Origin: Neurospora tetrasperma FGSC 2508
Taxonomy: Eukaryota > Ascomycota > Sordariomycetes > Sordariales > Sordariaceae
DNA length: 64,000 nt
Assembly: GCF_000213175.1 (NCBI RefSeq)
Contig: NW_009799100.1
Coordinates: 1,015,992-1,079,991 of the forward strand
Direction: 5' to 3'
Shown here: piece by piece, positions 46,254 to 57,780 of the stretch
How the letters are laid out: every line of letters begins with the position of its first letter
How positions within the stretch are numbered: the first letter of the stretch is position 1
Program-made: the position numbers and the translations under genes
The notes under the pieces: model-generated
What the model saw: the letters and a program-made list of their open reading frames with translations, nothing else
Database searches by the model: none
Told to the model about the DNA's origin: nothing

Positions 46254-47245
46254 TTATTATTAGGATTAAATATAATATATATAGGAGTAACTGTACTACT
46301 ACTAGAATTAGAAGTAATACGAACCGGGTTTATTATATTATTAATATTAGGGCCGGAGGGAATATAATTATAAAGGATATCCTTTATATATAGTATATAA
46401 TATTCCTTCTATTAGAAGATAGTAGTATTATAATACGGAGCGTAGGGAAGGTTAGTAATATTATTCGGGAGATTATTTTACATTAAACGACCGTATATAT
46501 ACTTAGTAAATTATTAAATAATACGAACGAAGGTATCCAATTTTTGACGATATTTAACCGAGCTATTTAATATTATAATAATAATTATAAATTAAATAGT
46601 ATTATAGGCGTTATAAAGACTAATGGGAATATTTAATATATATTTACTAGTAATATAAATATAAGTTGCGGTTTAGAAATCGGTAATGGGGAATAAAATA
46701 TTAATTAAAAAAGAAGGGCGAAAAAGAGAAGGATATAAAGTTTATAGGAAGTCGAAATAAAGTGAATTTTATTGGTAATAATCTTACGAAAGGCGTTAGG
46801 ACCGGTAGGTCTCTTATTGGATTTTAGGATTATAGTGAAATTTAAAATATAATAGAGGTAGGGGATTTTACGGATAATATTATATAAGTTAATATAAGGA
46901 TTAAAAGTAATAGAAGGGATAAATATATTAGTTTTAAGGTATTTAGAAATCCGGATTACTATAAAGGATATAAAAAAATATTATAGGCTTTAAGTAAGTT
47001 GGGGTTATAAAATTAAGAGAAGCTATAGAGCCCGGAAATACTTTTGGGGAAGAAATTTTAGGATTAAAGGTAAAGTTAATTGGGTTAGGACGGTTATAAT
47101 TAGAGGAAACTATTTTAGAGAATATTATAATAAAAAAGAAGGAAAATAAAAGGAAATTAGGAAGGGGCGCTATAGGCGGATTATATAATTAGAGGAGAAA
47201 ACCCCTATACTATTATAAAGAGGGGTAGAACCGAAAATTAGGAAG
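46254..47245 (-). pseudogene. Internal part of a third LTR element, decayed, minus strand
   Basis: On the minus strand a Ser/Thr/Asn/Pro-rich beginning is followed by a segment with KLDTFVRIIQQFTKYIY and further coding-like sequence. The plus strand from 46,680 to 47,240 is purine-rich (GGAAAATAAAAGGAAATTAG...). With the LTR-like repeat next to it, this is best read as the leader and gag-like start of an LTR element in minus orientation, truncated by the outer element. Family not identifiable. Confidence 0.35.
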
Positions 47246-47665
47246 TAAAAGGATAGGGTAGAGGTAGATATAAATAGGAGTAACGAAATAGAGGGGTAGG
47301 GATATAGACGGGAAGATAGGACGGAGAAGCGGGAGGAAGGCGAAGGAAAGAATAGTAAAAGTAGAGAAAGAGAGACGGCGAAGGAAGGCGACGTCCCTAA
47401 CTATATTCCTATTATTCTTATTATTTTAGTATTAGAATAATATAGCGAAGAAAGAGACGAAATTAGTTCGTTATAGCGGTGGGTAAGAATTATTATAATT
47501 ATAAGTAAAGTAGGAGTAGTATAGGTATGCTACAACCGAAATAAAGCTGGAGGTTTTTATCCGGCGGCGTTTAACGCTATACGGTTTTCCCCTCTAGAGA
47601 ATTAGAGAAGGACCCTATACTAATAAACCGCTATAGTTATATAATTAGAGTAAAAGAATATTATT
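47246..47665 (-). repeat. LTR-like repeat, second copy
   Basis: About 420 bp, aligning throughout with 42,985-43,405 (ACGGGAAGATAGGACGGAGA, CGACGTCCCTAACTATATTC, TTTTTATCCGGCGGCGTTTA). It is more mutated than the solo copy and ends in an ATT microsatellite (about 47,648-47,670). Confidence 0.6.
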
Positions 47666-48389
47666 ATTATTATTATTTAAAATAGCGTATTTTATAATTA
47701 TATAGAAGTAAATTATATACTTAAAGCTGTCGATAAAAGTACTATTAATAGAATTAACCCTATTAATATATTAAGTTATTACAGGGGTTTTAAAATTAAT
47801 ATTAAGGCGAAATAGTATATTAACGGTACTAAAAATCTAGGAAAAAGAGTAGGGAGTAGAAACTAATATTATTATTATTATTAGTCTTATACACGCTAAC
47901 TATTTATATAGTCCGCCCCATAGGCATATAGTGCTGCTTCGTTCGTAGTCGGTAGGAAAAACCGTACCTTTCGGCCGGGTAAAAACCCTCCGCTTCGCGG
48001 ATGTAACGATACTACGTCGGCCCCGTACCTTTCCTATTCAACTTCCTCTCGGTATAACCTTACCGTTATAACCGAGGTTATAAATTTATATTGTATATAT
48101 ATAATCGTAATTGCCCGGCCGGCCCCAACCCATCGCTATCCTATTACTATACTTATTACTACGAAAGTTTTCCGGTCGGAGGTCTTTTATTCTATTTTTC
48201 TATAATTACGTTATTCCGGGCTTTTTTAGAATCCTTTAAAGGAAACTTCGACCTAGTTTTCTCTTTCCTTCTTTTCTTTCTTCTTTATATAATATTACTT
48301 TTTCCGCTATATTATATCCGTCCTCCGACCGACCCTACTTATACCCTTCAATTATAATTATTTTAATTAGGCTCTACTATATTTTCATT
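47666..48389. other. Unassigned stretch with a non-RIP patch
   Basis: AT-rich to 47,880. Then at about 47,890-48,130 a patch has near-normal composition (GTAGTCGGTAGGAAAAACCG, TTTCGGCCGGGTAAAAACCC, CTCCGCTTCGCGGATG). An 88-codon plus-strand frame at 48,091-48,357 is aromatic and hydrophobic at its C-terminal end and does not look like a defined protein. Confidence 0.35.
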
Positions 48390-49318
48390 ATATTTTATAA
48401 GAAACTTTTTAATATTATTAATATAGCGAAGAAAACTCCCGTTATAAGATTTATAAAGGCTATTACGGCTCTACGTATCAATTTAGAGAGTAGTATCCAT
48501 TCGGACGCTATAGTTTCCGATATAGGCGGATCTAGCCCCGCCAATTCGCTTCCCGTTAATTGCGATATTCCTATCATAATTAGTACTTCAAAAAAGGTTA
48601 AAAAGTATTTTACTAAGGAAGATCTTAATACGAAGGGCGCTACTATAGCGTACTTCCTACCCTCTAACGGTTTTATTTAGTATAATGCCTATATTTATAG
48701 TCTATATTATATCTTTCCCAAAATTTTATAAAATATAAATAAATTTATAAAAGTATTTAATTAAATCCAATATATATAAGATCCGTATAAGTCTCCGTTC
48801 AGTCGCTTTAGTAATACTATATTTAATCCCTTCGAAGTAGTTCATCCTTATAATTCTTATTATAAATATAAAGTATTAAAGAAGATTAAGGAATATTCTA
48901 ATAGTAAATTTAAGCCTCTAACTCGCTCTTTTATTAAATCCGTTATAGTATTATATAATTACAATCTAATTAAGAGTAACAACTTTAAACGCCTTATGAG
49001 TAAGGTATAAAAAGTAATTACTATTTAAATTGAAATAGATTATAATTACGCCGAATCGTTTTTGGTTGGTAATCCTCTAGCTTCGGATTCGGCGATTATT
49101 ATTGAATTTCTTCTAAAGAAGAGGAAATTTAATACCCTCGCCCCTATCGATTTTTCTATAGACTTCTCTATCCTTTATAGTAATATAATAGTAATTCGCC
49201 TCTATATTACAAAAATTAAGAAGGTTGTATATTCCTTTTCTAATAAGGTTAATTGTATTACTATTGATTTAGATAGTATTAGCTCCTATATAATTACAAT
49301 TCGTATAAAGTAAAATAG
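48390..49318 (+). pseudogene. Decayed coding region, unknown product
   Basis: A plus-strand frame from about 48,770 to the TAA at 49,315 gives a basic, hydrophilic stretch (DPYKSPFSRFSNTIFNPFEV, LKKIKEYSNSKFKPLTRSF, FLLKKRKFNTLAPIDFSIDF) with only a few stops, all where Gln would be expected. Its upstream part to 48,390 is in the same direction but noisier. The 83 codons from 49,062 are open. No motif is recognised. It ends about 90 bp before the 3' side of the minus-strand LINE, so it is not part of that ORF. Confidence 0.4.
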
Positions 49319-49399
49319 TCTTAATAACTACCTCTCTGCTAGAAGTACCCTATAATATCTTTGTTTTTATATCTTTGTTAATTCGTTTTTATTTAATTT

Positions 49400-52300
49400 T
49401 TCAATATTAAGTAGATTATTTATAATATTTAGAACCGTATTATAAATATAGGTCCGATTATTAATTCTTTATCCGCCCGGCTTTATATTAGTTAAAAGAT
49501 AGTACCTAGTAATATTCCCTACGTTTTTGAACGCTTTAAGAGTAAGTTGGAGGAGGATATTAATAATAATTTTAAAGAGGATATTAAAAACTACGGTATG
49601 GAGGATTATAGTATTAAGGACGATAAAATTTATATTACCTTCGCCGCTAATATAATATTTGAATCCGGCGTTGTAGAATAGTAGGTCCTCCGTCCTTATA
49701 TTAGTTTAATCTATATTCAATTTCTCCGAAGTTATTTCCTACGCTTCCTATTAGCGTTTTATTAGTTTTTTTATAGTCTTTCTTCGTAGATAGTTCCTAA
49801 TTCCGGCTAGGTTATTTATATATATACAATTTATATTAATCTATATTTCCCAATATCTCTTCTACTTCTCTCGCCCTTTCGATCTTAATTATTAATTTGT
49901 ATTTTTATAGCCTTCTTAGCCTTAAAGCCTACCGAAAGATCCGTTCCGCGTTCGTTTCGAATTTTATATAGAATTCTTCTTCGTTCGTCGGTTATATAAA
50001 TCTATTTTTACCCTATAATTATATATTTTTTATTTTTCAATATTCTAATACTATATATTCGATCGTTTTTTTACTTACTCTATACCGGTAAAATAGTATT
50101 ATTACTTTTAGTACTTTCCTCTTAAAGAGGAATATTTATAGGCCTATTTTCCTAATTTTTATTTATATTAGTAGGGAACTTATAACCTTCGAAAAATAGT
50201 ATAGAACGGGATTTTTATTTATACTAGGCTAGACATAGTAGTATAATATAATTTTATTAAATCACATACATACTTTTATAGTATTTAAACGTCTTCTTTT
50301 CCTTATTACTTCGGTTACCTTTATATACTATCTTACTATTTACTTTCTCTTTATTACTTCTTCTAATTATTTTTTTCTCTCCCCTAACGTAGGGTTTCTT
50401 ACTTCTCCTTATAATATTAATATATTTTTGATTAGGGCCTATTATATAACCTATTTTACTTTTATTCTTCTATTAATTAATATTAATAGTAAACGATACT
50501 TCTCTCTTCGGTTCTGTAATTCGGCCGCTACCTATACTAGTATTTCCTATATAAAGGCTATAATTAAGAAGTAGGCGAACCGCTCCTCAAATACTCTAAC
50601 CTTCTTATTAAAATAAAGGTTAAGGGGGGGGGGGGGGTAGGAAATTTCTATTTCGAGGTTGAATATTAATGCTACTTTATATACGCCGGATATTACTTAT
50701 CAAAAAAATTATTTTAAATTACGGCGAGGCTTCGAATTAATCCGCGCGGTTCTCCTATCGGCTCTATTAGGGTATAATATACGGAAGCCCTATAGGCTAT
50801 TATTATTCGAATTACTTTAATATAAACTTTATGCGCGCGTATAAGGTTACAACCCTACGTTTTTACTATAATACGTACTAGGGCGTAAATTTATATTAAT
50901 ATTTTCTTCTTTACTACTTATAACTATACTCTATATATTAATTTATAATTAAATTATACGCAGAAGAACCGTACCGTCTCTATAAATACTAATTAATAAC
51001 CTCTTAAATTAACCGTCTCCTATTTAAATTGATATATTTTTATAAAGTAAATAAACTTTAATTTTACTACTTCGAATTCTATTCCCCTTTTAATAGTCTA
51101 TTCGTAGCAAATCCTCTATATAATCGCTAATTTTTCGTAGTTCTTCTTTATTAATTTCGAAAAAGCAAGGATATTAGTGATATTTGCGAAGCCTATTATA
51201 ATTATACCCCTAAATCTTTTAATGCTTTATATAGTATAATAATAAAGAAGAGGAATAGAATTAGGGAGAGAGGGGATCCTTATAATATACTTACAACTAT
51301 ACAAAACTCTCTTAATATTATTCTATTGAAATAGAAATTACCTATTCTATTTAATAAAAAATTTATAACCTAATATAAGAATTATATTAATAATCCCTTC
51401 TCCTATAGAATATATATAAACTACCTATAATTTACCTAATCGAACGCCCCTTTAAAATCGAAGAGGAATAGTAATATAACCGCCCTTAATTCCTATATTA
51501 TATAAACCATTTCTATAATTACCCCTATTATGAACTCTATTAACCTTCCTTTCTAATTCCCTATTTAGTTTTTTAGTAGGAATTTATACTCCTCTGCTAT
51601 AAAAACGAATTATTCTACAATTATAGCTTTAAGTACCTTCCTTATACAATTTAGTAGGGCGATAGACCTCTATACGCCCGCGGTCTTTTACTACGCTATT
51701 ATTTTACTTAGTTTCTTTAATATTACTACCTTAGTATATTACTATTATATCGGGAACGATCCGAGGGTGAAATTCCCTATAGTTACTACCGCTAATACTT
51801 CTACTAAACGTTTTCTATAGGCTTTAAAGAGTTTATTAAATATCCAATCGCTTTCTAGGGCTTTATTAGGTACTATACGCCGTATTCTTTTTATTATATT
51901 ATTAGTACTAATTATATTATTTATTATTAATTATAACTCCTATTTTATATACTAATTTAATAAGTAGTTTATTGGTATATCGATCGCCGAGAAGAACCTC
52001 TCTATTAAAATTTCCACTTTATCTTTGTAATTTCGGAATTCCTTTTCGCTACCCTTCCAGTATAATAATAGTATTTTAAATAATTCGAATAGTAAGTAGT
52101 TATATATTTTACCCTACTATTCCAACGCTTATAATTTTCTTAAATCTTTTAATACATCCTCTATAAACGTATACTAATACTTTATTTATATAAACTATAT
52201 AATTTTATTTTACTTCCGCTTTACTTCGTCCAATTCTTACCTTTTTATTAATATTCTCCTTATGCGCTACACCCGGGCTATTTTCTTCATATACTTTATT

Positions 52301-53300
52301 ATTTCTTTTATATTTCTATCCTATTAATTTACCCTTTCTCCGATTCCTCTCTTTTATCTTAGTAGTACTATATTTATAATTTTAATTAATTAAAATATTG
52401 ATTTACCCCTTACTTCCTCAAATTCCTCTACTATTCTTATTATTAATAGGACTGTAATATATTTGTTAGCGAGCTCCTTAACCTTTTTAATATTTATAAG
52501 CGCCTAACTATATCTTTCCTCGCTTCCTTCTAATTCTTTTATAGCTTCGGTATAAATAATTACTAATTGCGCTTAATAGTCCAATTTAATAAGGGTACCG
52601 TTTTTAATCGTTTTATATATAGCGTATAGCATTTCGGTAAATTATATATAATTAATTATATTATTAAATTCGCCTCTTACAATATTTCCCAATTATATTA
52701 ATTGATTATATAATATCGTAAGGGCTAGCAGGTAACTAATGGTTAGCAATAGGAATATATAATTACCCCGGCTTTTTCTTCTATATATATCCTAATTTAA
52801 ATAGTAGAAGTTTATATTTCCTACTATTACATCTCTCCTTCGCGGTTTTAATATAATTTCTTTTAACGGGGTCTATTAATCCGATTTTGGATTAGAATGT
52901 TAAATCGGGGAGTAAACCGATTATATTCGTATTTTATTAATTCCTTTTCCAAATTTTACTATTACCTAATCTTCGCCTTATTTATAATTCTAATATTTAA
53001 TTGTAAAGCGTTTATTTATATATAGTACTATGTATCCCTAATTAGTACTATTTAACGCCTAATAGTAAAATATTTTAGTATTAGGTATACCTTTAATAGC
53101 CGCGCTACGGCCCGGCCCTTAGATTGCTATAATACTATAGTAGTCTTCTATTTCGAATACAATTTTTATTTTATTATACAATTTCGCTATATTCTAATAT
53201 AGTATTTTTAATACTATTAGGTAAACGGTCGGGGGTCGGCGGGTTTCTAACGTAATTTAGGGCTCGTTTTCATTATAATATTAATTATATTAGTTATTTA
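49400..53300 (-). pseudogene. LINE ORF2, endonuclease/reverse transcriptase, degraded
   Basis: On the minus strand, about 51,470-51,425 reads FLFDFKGAFD-VNYR, the RT motif A (DFKGAFDxVNY) with its first Asp kept. About 51,200-51,150 reads IGFANITNILAFSKLI, corresponding to GFADDTNILAFSKST, so the second catalytic pair has changed. The spacing of about 240 bases between them suits the family. The endonuclease part should occupy 53,300-52,300, where short matching frames exist but no motif is certain. The 3' part (50,600-49,400) is coding-like. Stops are mainly at Gln codons. A 14-G tract at 50,624-50,637 interrupts the frame. Confidence 0.65.
50624..50637 (+). repeat. Poly(G) tract, 14 G
   Basis: A second long G run, inside LINE copy 2, preceded by AAATAAAGGTTAA. 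Possible homopolymer expansion or sequencing error. Confidence 0.9.
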
Positions 53301-54700
53301 TTATTAGTATTTCGTATAGGCTTTATCGAATTTTATTTTAAATACTTAATACTCTTTTTTATAGGCGCCGTAGTATTAAGTAGATCGAACTTCTTACTAC
53401 TAGGTTTCTAGGTCTTTAAATGTAGCGTTGGGGATATTAATATTATTATCCTCGGCCTTAATACGAAACTACTATAGTATTTTAGGAGCGTACTATATAA
53501 TTTCCTAGTAGCTTTAATTTGGGGCTAGTATATTATTAATTAGGATTAGCGTAGGCTTTAGGGCGTATTTATAAAGTCTTTCTATAAATATTATTAAAGC
53601 GTAACTTTATATAGCCTTTATAAGTAGGTAGTTATTTAATATGATAATATACCCTTTATAACTGTAAGAGAGGTATCTTTTAATTTCAGGCTTCTAATTC
53701 AAAGGGTAATTAGTTTTAAATTCTATTATCGTTGTTCCGGAGTATTTCTTCTTAGTATAGTAGGGGTACCGTACTTCCTTTTCGTTAGGGTAATATCGGC
53801 CTAAATAGCCGAACTCTTAGTAATTGTAATACTATTAAGGTTTTATATTATATTTAAATAATTTATAATAGAAGTTATTATTTATTTAGAGGAGGAAATT
53901 CTTTATTAAATATATCCTATTATTAGTTATTAAGACTTTTAATAATAGAGAACCTCTCTCGCTCCCGTACTTTCTCCGCTATACCCTCGCCTTTATAATC
54001 TTAACCCTATTCTTTTCGGTTAGGCCCTTCGTTAATACTTTTAGTTCAAAATTATTAAGAAGCGCCTACGGTATACTACAGGGTATTATAGATACCGTTC
54101 AAAATACGACCGTTATATCCTAGTAGAAAATATATATAGTTTAAGTTTAATTCTTAAAATATTAATATTTTCCTTCTTTATTAAACGTTATTATATAATT
54201 ACTATTAAAGTATAATTTCGTTACCGCCTTCGCTTCGGCTTTAAGGTATTTTTTATTTATTATATTAATTATATTTACTATTAAATAAAATTTTTTTTAA
54301 CCGGTAGGGGCTTTCTATTTGATTTAATTATAAAGTAATGTTCGGCCCGAAGGGGAACGAAGGTTTAGGTACTTATTGGCGTAAGGTAGGGTTTCTTTAG
54401 GCCCGTCGGAGGGGTATTTAGGGCTATAGTAACTACGGCCTAAGATATAGGGGAGGGGACCTCTATATCTTTATAATATCAGTAACTATTTTTTTCAAAT
54501 TGTTAATATCTTTCTAGAATTATTTAGTATTATAGTCGCTAATTTAGGAGGTTTAACTATAGGTACGTAAGGTACCTATCGTAATTTCAAAAAGATTTTC
54601 AATTTATACCGCTCGGGCAGTAGGCGGGCTATTAATACTAGGAAAGTTTATAGCCTCCTCTATAAACTTCTTTCGTTCTTCCTAAAATAGGTTTAAAGTT
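53300..54700 (-). pseudogene. LINE ORF1, gag-like with zinc-knuckle region, degraded
   Basis: On the minus strand, about 53,830-53,650 reads FGYLGRYYPNEKEVRYPY and then FKTNYPLN-KPEIKRYL, fitting a cluster of CCHC knuckles in which Cys and His codons have become Tyr, as RIP does. Upstream (54,650-53,900) the frame is hydrophilic, with Ser/Pro-rich parts. This is the expected nucleic-acid-binding ORF1 of Tad-like LINEs. Several stops. Confidence 0.5.
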
Positions 54701-54957
54701 TCCGAAGTTTCTACCGGTTTATCGCTAGCTCGGAGTATTATTATCGTTATACTAGCTCCGGTCGCCCTAGGCGTATATCGGCTTAATACTAACCCGCCCC
54801 CGATACTTCCAGTCGTTTCGATACCCGCGCCTTCGATACGCAATTGATATAATATTATAGAGGGGGGTAATCGGACGTCCTAAATACAATTCTAATATTA
54901 AAAATAATTTTACTATTATTATCGACTAAGTACCTGCGTTTCAACGTTTTTGCGAGC

Positions 54958-55508
54958 TTTTTTTTGAGACTCCCTCAGCGTGCAGTGTCACTTTCCTCCG
55001 TGTGCAGTGTCACTGCACATATAACGGTCTATATATTAGGATTCCTACGCGTGCAGTGTTAATATTATCCCAAACCTATAATATTCCTATTTGTATTGGT
55101 TACTAAGTTAGATCTAATTTATTTATCATTGTAATAGGTTATTAGTAATAGGTTATTAGTAATAGGTTATTAGTAATAGGTTACTAGTAAAAAGTTACTA
55201 GCGATAGGTTATTAGTGTTGAGGGGTATAGAACTAAAATAATAGATTTCGTTAAGGTATAAAATAATTATATTAGTTCTTCATTCTTCTAGCTTCTTCCT
55301 TAAAGGTCTGACAATCCCACCGCTCCCAGTTACATCTCGAGGTGCTGAGAAATGTACTATAGTACCTTACGTTTCTTACGGGCAGGCTGTTCGTGGATAA
55401 CAGTGACACTGCACGCGTAGGAATGGCACTATATAAACCCTTATTTGTACAGTGTACACTGCACATAGAGGAAAACGACACTATACGCCGAGGGAGTCTC
55501 TTTTTTTT
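54958..55508. mobile_element. MITE of a second family, flanked by eight T on each side
   Basis: The element is 54,966-55,500 (535 bp). The inverted ends are about 105 bp long: GAGACTCCCTCAGCGTGCAG at the left and the complement of GAGACTCCCTCGGCGTATAG at the right. They include CAGTGTCACTTTCCTCC, TGTGCAGTGTCACTGCACAT and CCTACGCGTGCAGTGT. Both flanks are TTTTTTTT, a plausible 8-bp target duplication since an inverted end would give A on one side. GCAGTGTCACTGC is itself palindromic. Frames of 65-69 codons inside are not genes. Composition is normal in the arms and AT-rich in the middle. Confidence 0.85.
55131..55216 (+). repeat. 14-bp tandem repeat inside the second MITE
   Basis: Units of AATAGGTTATTAGT repeat about six times in the centre of the element, with variants AATAGGTTACTAGT and AAAAAGTTACTAGC. 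Confidence 0.85.
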
Positions 55509-55899
55509 ACTGAAACTAATAGTATTACAAGGGCGTTTCTTAAGCGAAGAAGGAGTTTTACGTTTGTATTATATAATAGCGATACTATAATAAAACAAGA
55601 ATAAAGTATATATTAGAAGAAGGGAAGAAGGAGAAGGAGGGAAAGGAGGAGAAGAGGAAGGATAAATCCTAATTATAGAGGCGAAAACGCGCTAGGATCT
55701 ACGCATTTATTTAAGGAGGCCCGGGCGCTACAACCTATATTATTCTAGGCTTAATATACGAGGCAATTACTACCTAGGGCAATTATAATTTAATACTATA
55801 CGTATAGACTATATTCTTTAATATTATCGTAATAGCCGTATACTAGTATAGTAGGCTTACTTATAACTAAAGTTAATTATATTTTAGAGCCCGGGGTAC
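55509..55899. other. Unassigned stretch with a purine tract
   Basis: RIP-like. A pure purine stretch with few exceptions lies at 55,616-55,664 (AGAAGGGAAGAAGGAGAAGG...). It may be the 5' untranslated region of LINE copy 2, since the MITE sits between them. GGCCCGGGCGCTACAACC (55,722-55,739) resembles GAGCCCGGCGCTCTACAACC at 56,130-56,149. Confidence 0.35.
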
Positions 55900-56103
55900 T
55901 ATTACAATATTAGAAACTATAATACCGAAGCCTCGGCATTCCCCTACCGTAGTACTACAAATCCAAATTATATCCTCAACCCCTATCTCTACCCTACAAT
56001 ATATATAGTCTAAGTGTAGAGTTTTCGCTACTCTCTTCTAATCTTTCCCCCTTCGTGCAATAATACGTCTTTTCCACAGTCCTTATTAGTCGGCATTGTA
56101 ATA
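55900..56103 (+). mobile_element. Solo LTR-like repeat, copy 2
   Basis: 204 bp, the same length as 25,491-25,694 and aligning end to end (ATACCGAAGCCTCGGCATTC, CCCTATCTCTACCCTACAAT, CCTTATTAGTCGGCATTGTA). It is more mutated than copy 1. GTAC occurs on both flanks (55,896-55,899 and 56,104-56,107), which may be part of a target duplication. No internal region adjoins it. Confidence 0.6.
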
Positions 56104-56940
56104 GTACAACCGCGCTTCTTATTAAAATTAAGAGCCCGGCGCTCTACAACCCTTATATCCGCCTCAATAAATAACGCGTCTCCGCAGGTATAAAACCCCC
56201 CTAAACCCGCTGTTACTATAATTTTAATAATACCTCTTCTATGAAATCTAATAATATCAGAGAGTTTAATACAGCGATTTTTAATTTTATTTGCGAATCC
56301 TAACGATTATAGCCATATACTACGAATTATACTGAAATCGAAAGGTTAACTACTACTTAGCTACCGGTCCCTAGGAAAGTATTTGCCGTGGTATAACCGT
56401 TAGACCACGGTAAGTGCATTACTACCGTAAATTAACCGTAGATGTTAGACTACCGTTGTTGGGCGCTATGTAGCGTTGGGAAGAAGATTACCGTTGGGTG
56501 TCGTAGAACGCGAAATTACATTTTAGGTAGTCGTAGTAGTTAGATTATATTAATGGCAGTTACAATAATAGTGGTCCTTCCTATATTACGATTATAAGTT
56601 AGATTAGTATTATACGAGGGTAGGTTATATTCGTACCGATGCGGAAAGTATATTAACGCTCCTGTTTAATTAAAGGTATCGCTAAATAAAATTAGCAATC
56701 GACAGCGTTTAATACCCCTATAAATATAGTATTAAGGGGGTAAAATAGCGTATTTTGCAATATAGTCGTATATTAACGAATTAATTAATCGTACTATAAC
56801 GATAATACTAATAATAAAGGGGAATAGATAGTATAGCAAACGAAATATTGTAATAGCTACCTATCTATAAACGATTTTCCATATTTCTTTTTTTAGTAGC
56901 GATGTTGAATACCGATTAATCGCTATAATAATAAATTAAT
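56104..56940. other. Unassigned region with an unmutated patch and a hairpin
   Basis: At 56,370-56,520 the composition is near normal. GCCGTGGTATAACCGTTAGACCACGGT (56,382-56,408) forms a 7-bp-stem hairpin (CCGTGGT/ACCACGG). Around it ACCGTAAA, ACCGTAG and ACCGTTG words recur. The rest is RIP-like without a recognised gene. Confidence 0.4.
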
Positions 56941-57780
56941 ATCAATAAGTACAATATCATTAAATACAATATTATTAAGTATAATATTATTAAGCACAAT
57001 ATTAAATTATTTAATAAATATAGGTATTATATAGAATTCGAAATAATTAAACGATTTAAAGATATAGGGACTTTATACGCTCGTCCAAAATAGCCGACTA
57101 CAATATCGGTAATAAAGCAGCAATAATTATAGGAGGCTTACGATTACGCCTAAGAATATAGGGGGTAATATCGAGGGTAAATTAAAATATAGCCTAATTA
57201 TAGTTACTATAATAACTACTCCCGGTATTACAACCCTTCTATCTATAGTATAAATAAGTTAGTCCTTTATTAGTATTATTATCTCGTTGTTATTTTCTTC
57301 GAAATAACGGCTACTACTACCATAGGCACCGATAGGGCGCTAATATTAATATTTAGAAGAAGGATAAATAAACGTATATTGCTCGTAGGAACTCTAATTA
57401 TAATTGCCTCTATTATTATAAACGCTACAATTATTACAACGGCTACTATAATTATCCCGGTTACTACTACGGTTACTATATTTATTATTACAATTACTAT
57501 AGTAATTACATTCACTACGGCTATTATAGTTACTACAACTATTATAATTACTACGGCTATTATAGTTGCTATACTTATTATTATAGTTACTACATTCATT
57601 ACGGCTATATTTACTATTATAACGGCTACTATAATTATTACGGTTATTATAATTACTTCTATTATTACTACCTTTATTAGGACGACCGCTATATAGGCTA
57701 TACTTAGGACTCTAATTATTAAATTTTAGGCTAATATTATACTAAGTACTATAACTACCACTTAGAATTTTAGGGGGTTC
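56941..57780 (+). pseudogene. Decayed coding region with a long Tyr/Asn/Gly-rich tail
   Basis: A plus-strand frame at about 57,060-57,240 reads IGTLYARPK-PTTISVIK, then Tyr/Gln-rich sequence. After a frame change, 57,395-57,690 encodes roughly 95 residues made almost only of Tyr, Asn, Gly, Ser and Ile (NYYNGYYNYPGYYYGYYIYY and so on). At DNA level it is a diverged repeat of TACTATAATTAC/GGTTACTAC words. Some Tyr codons may descend from His or Cys codons. Hydrophobic frames in other phases are shadows. The composition recalls the tail of the 14.7-17.8 kb region, but I see no homology outside it. Function unknown. Confidence 0.4.

Larger units (their letters stand above)
49400..54950 (-). mobile_element. 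LINE (Tad-like) on the minus strand, copy 2
   Basis: About 5.5 kb reading from 54.9 kb down to 49.4 kb. An upstream ORF with zinc-knuckle-like sequence is followed by a reverse transcriptase ORF, the usual order in Tad-type non-LTR elements. The 5' region (54,780-54,950) contains GACGTCCT and CGATACGC words, and MITE insertion at 54,966 marks its upstream flank. No poly(A) tail or target duplication was found at 49.4 kb. Confidence 0.6.

Noticed and set aside
55135-55216. Possible CRISPR-like array
   Set aside because: The 14-bp units are contiguous without spacers and lie inside a eukaryotic MITE.
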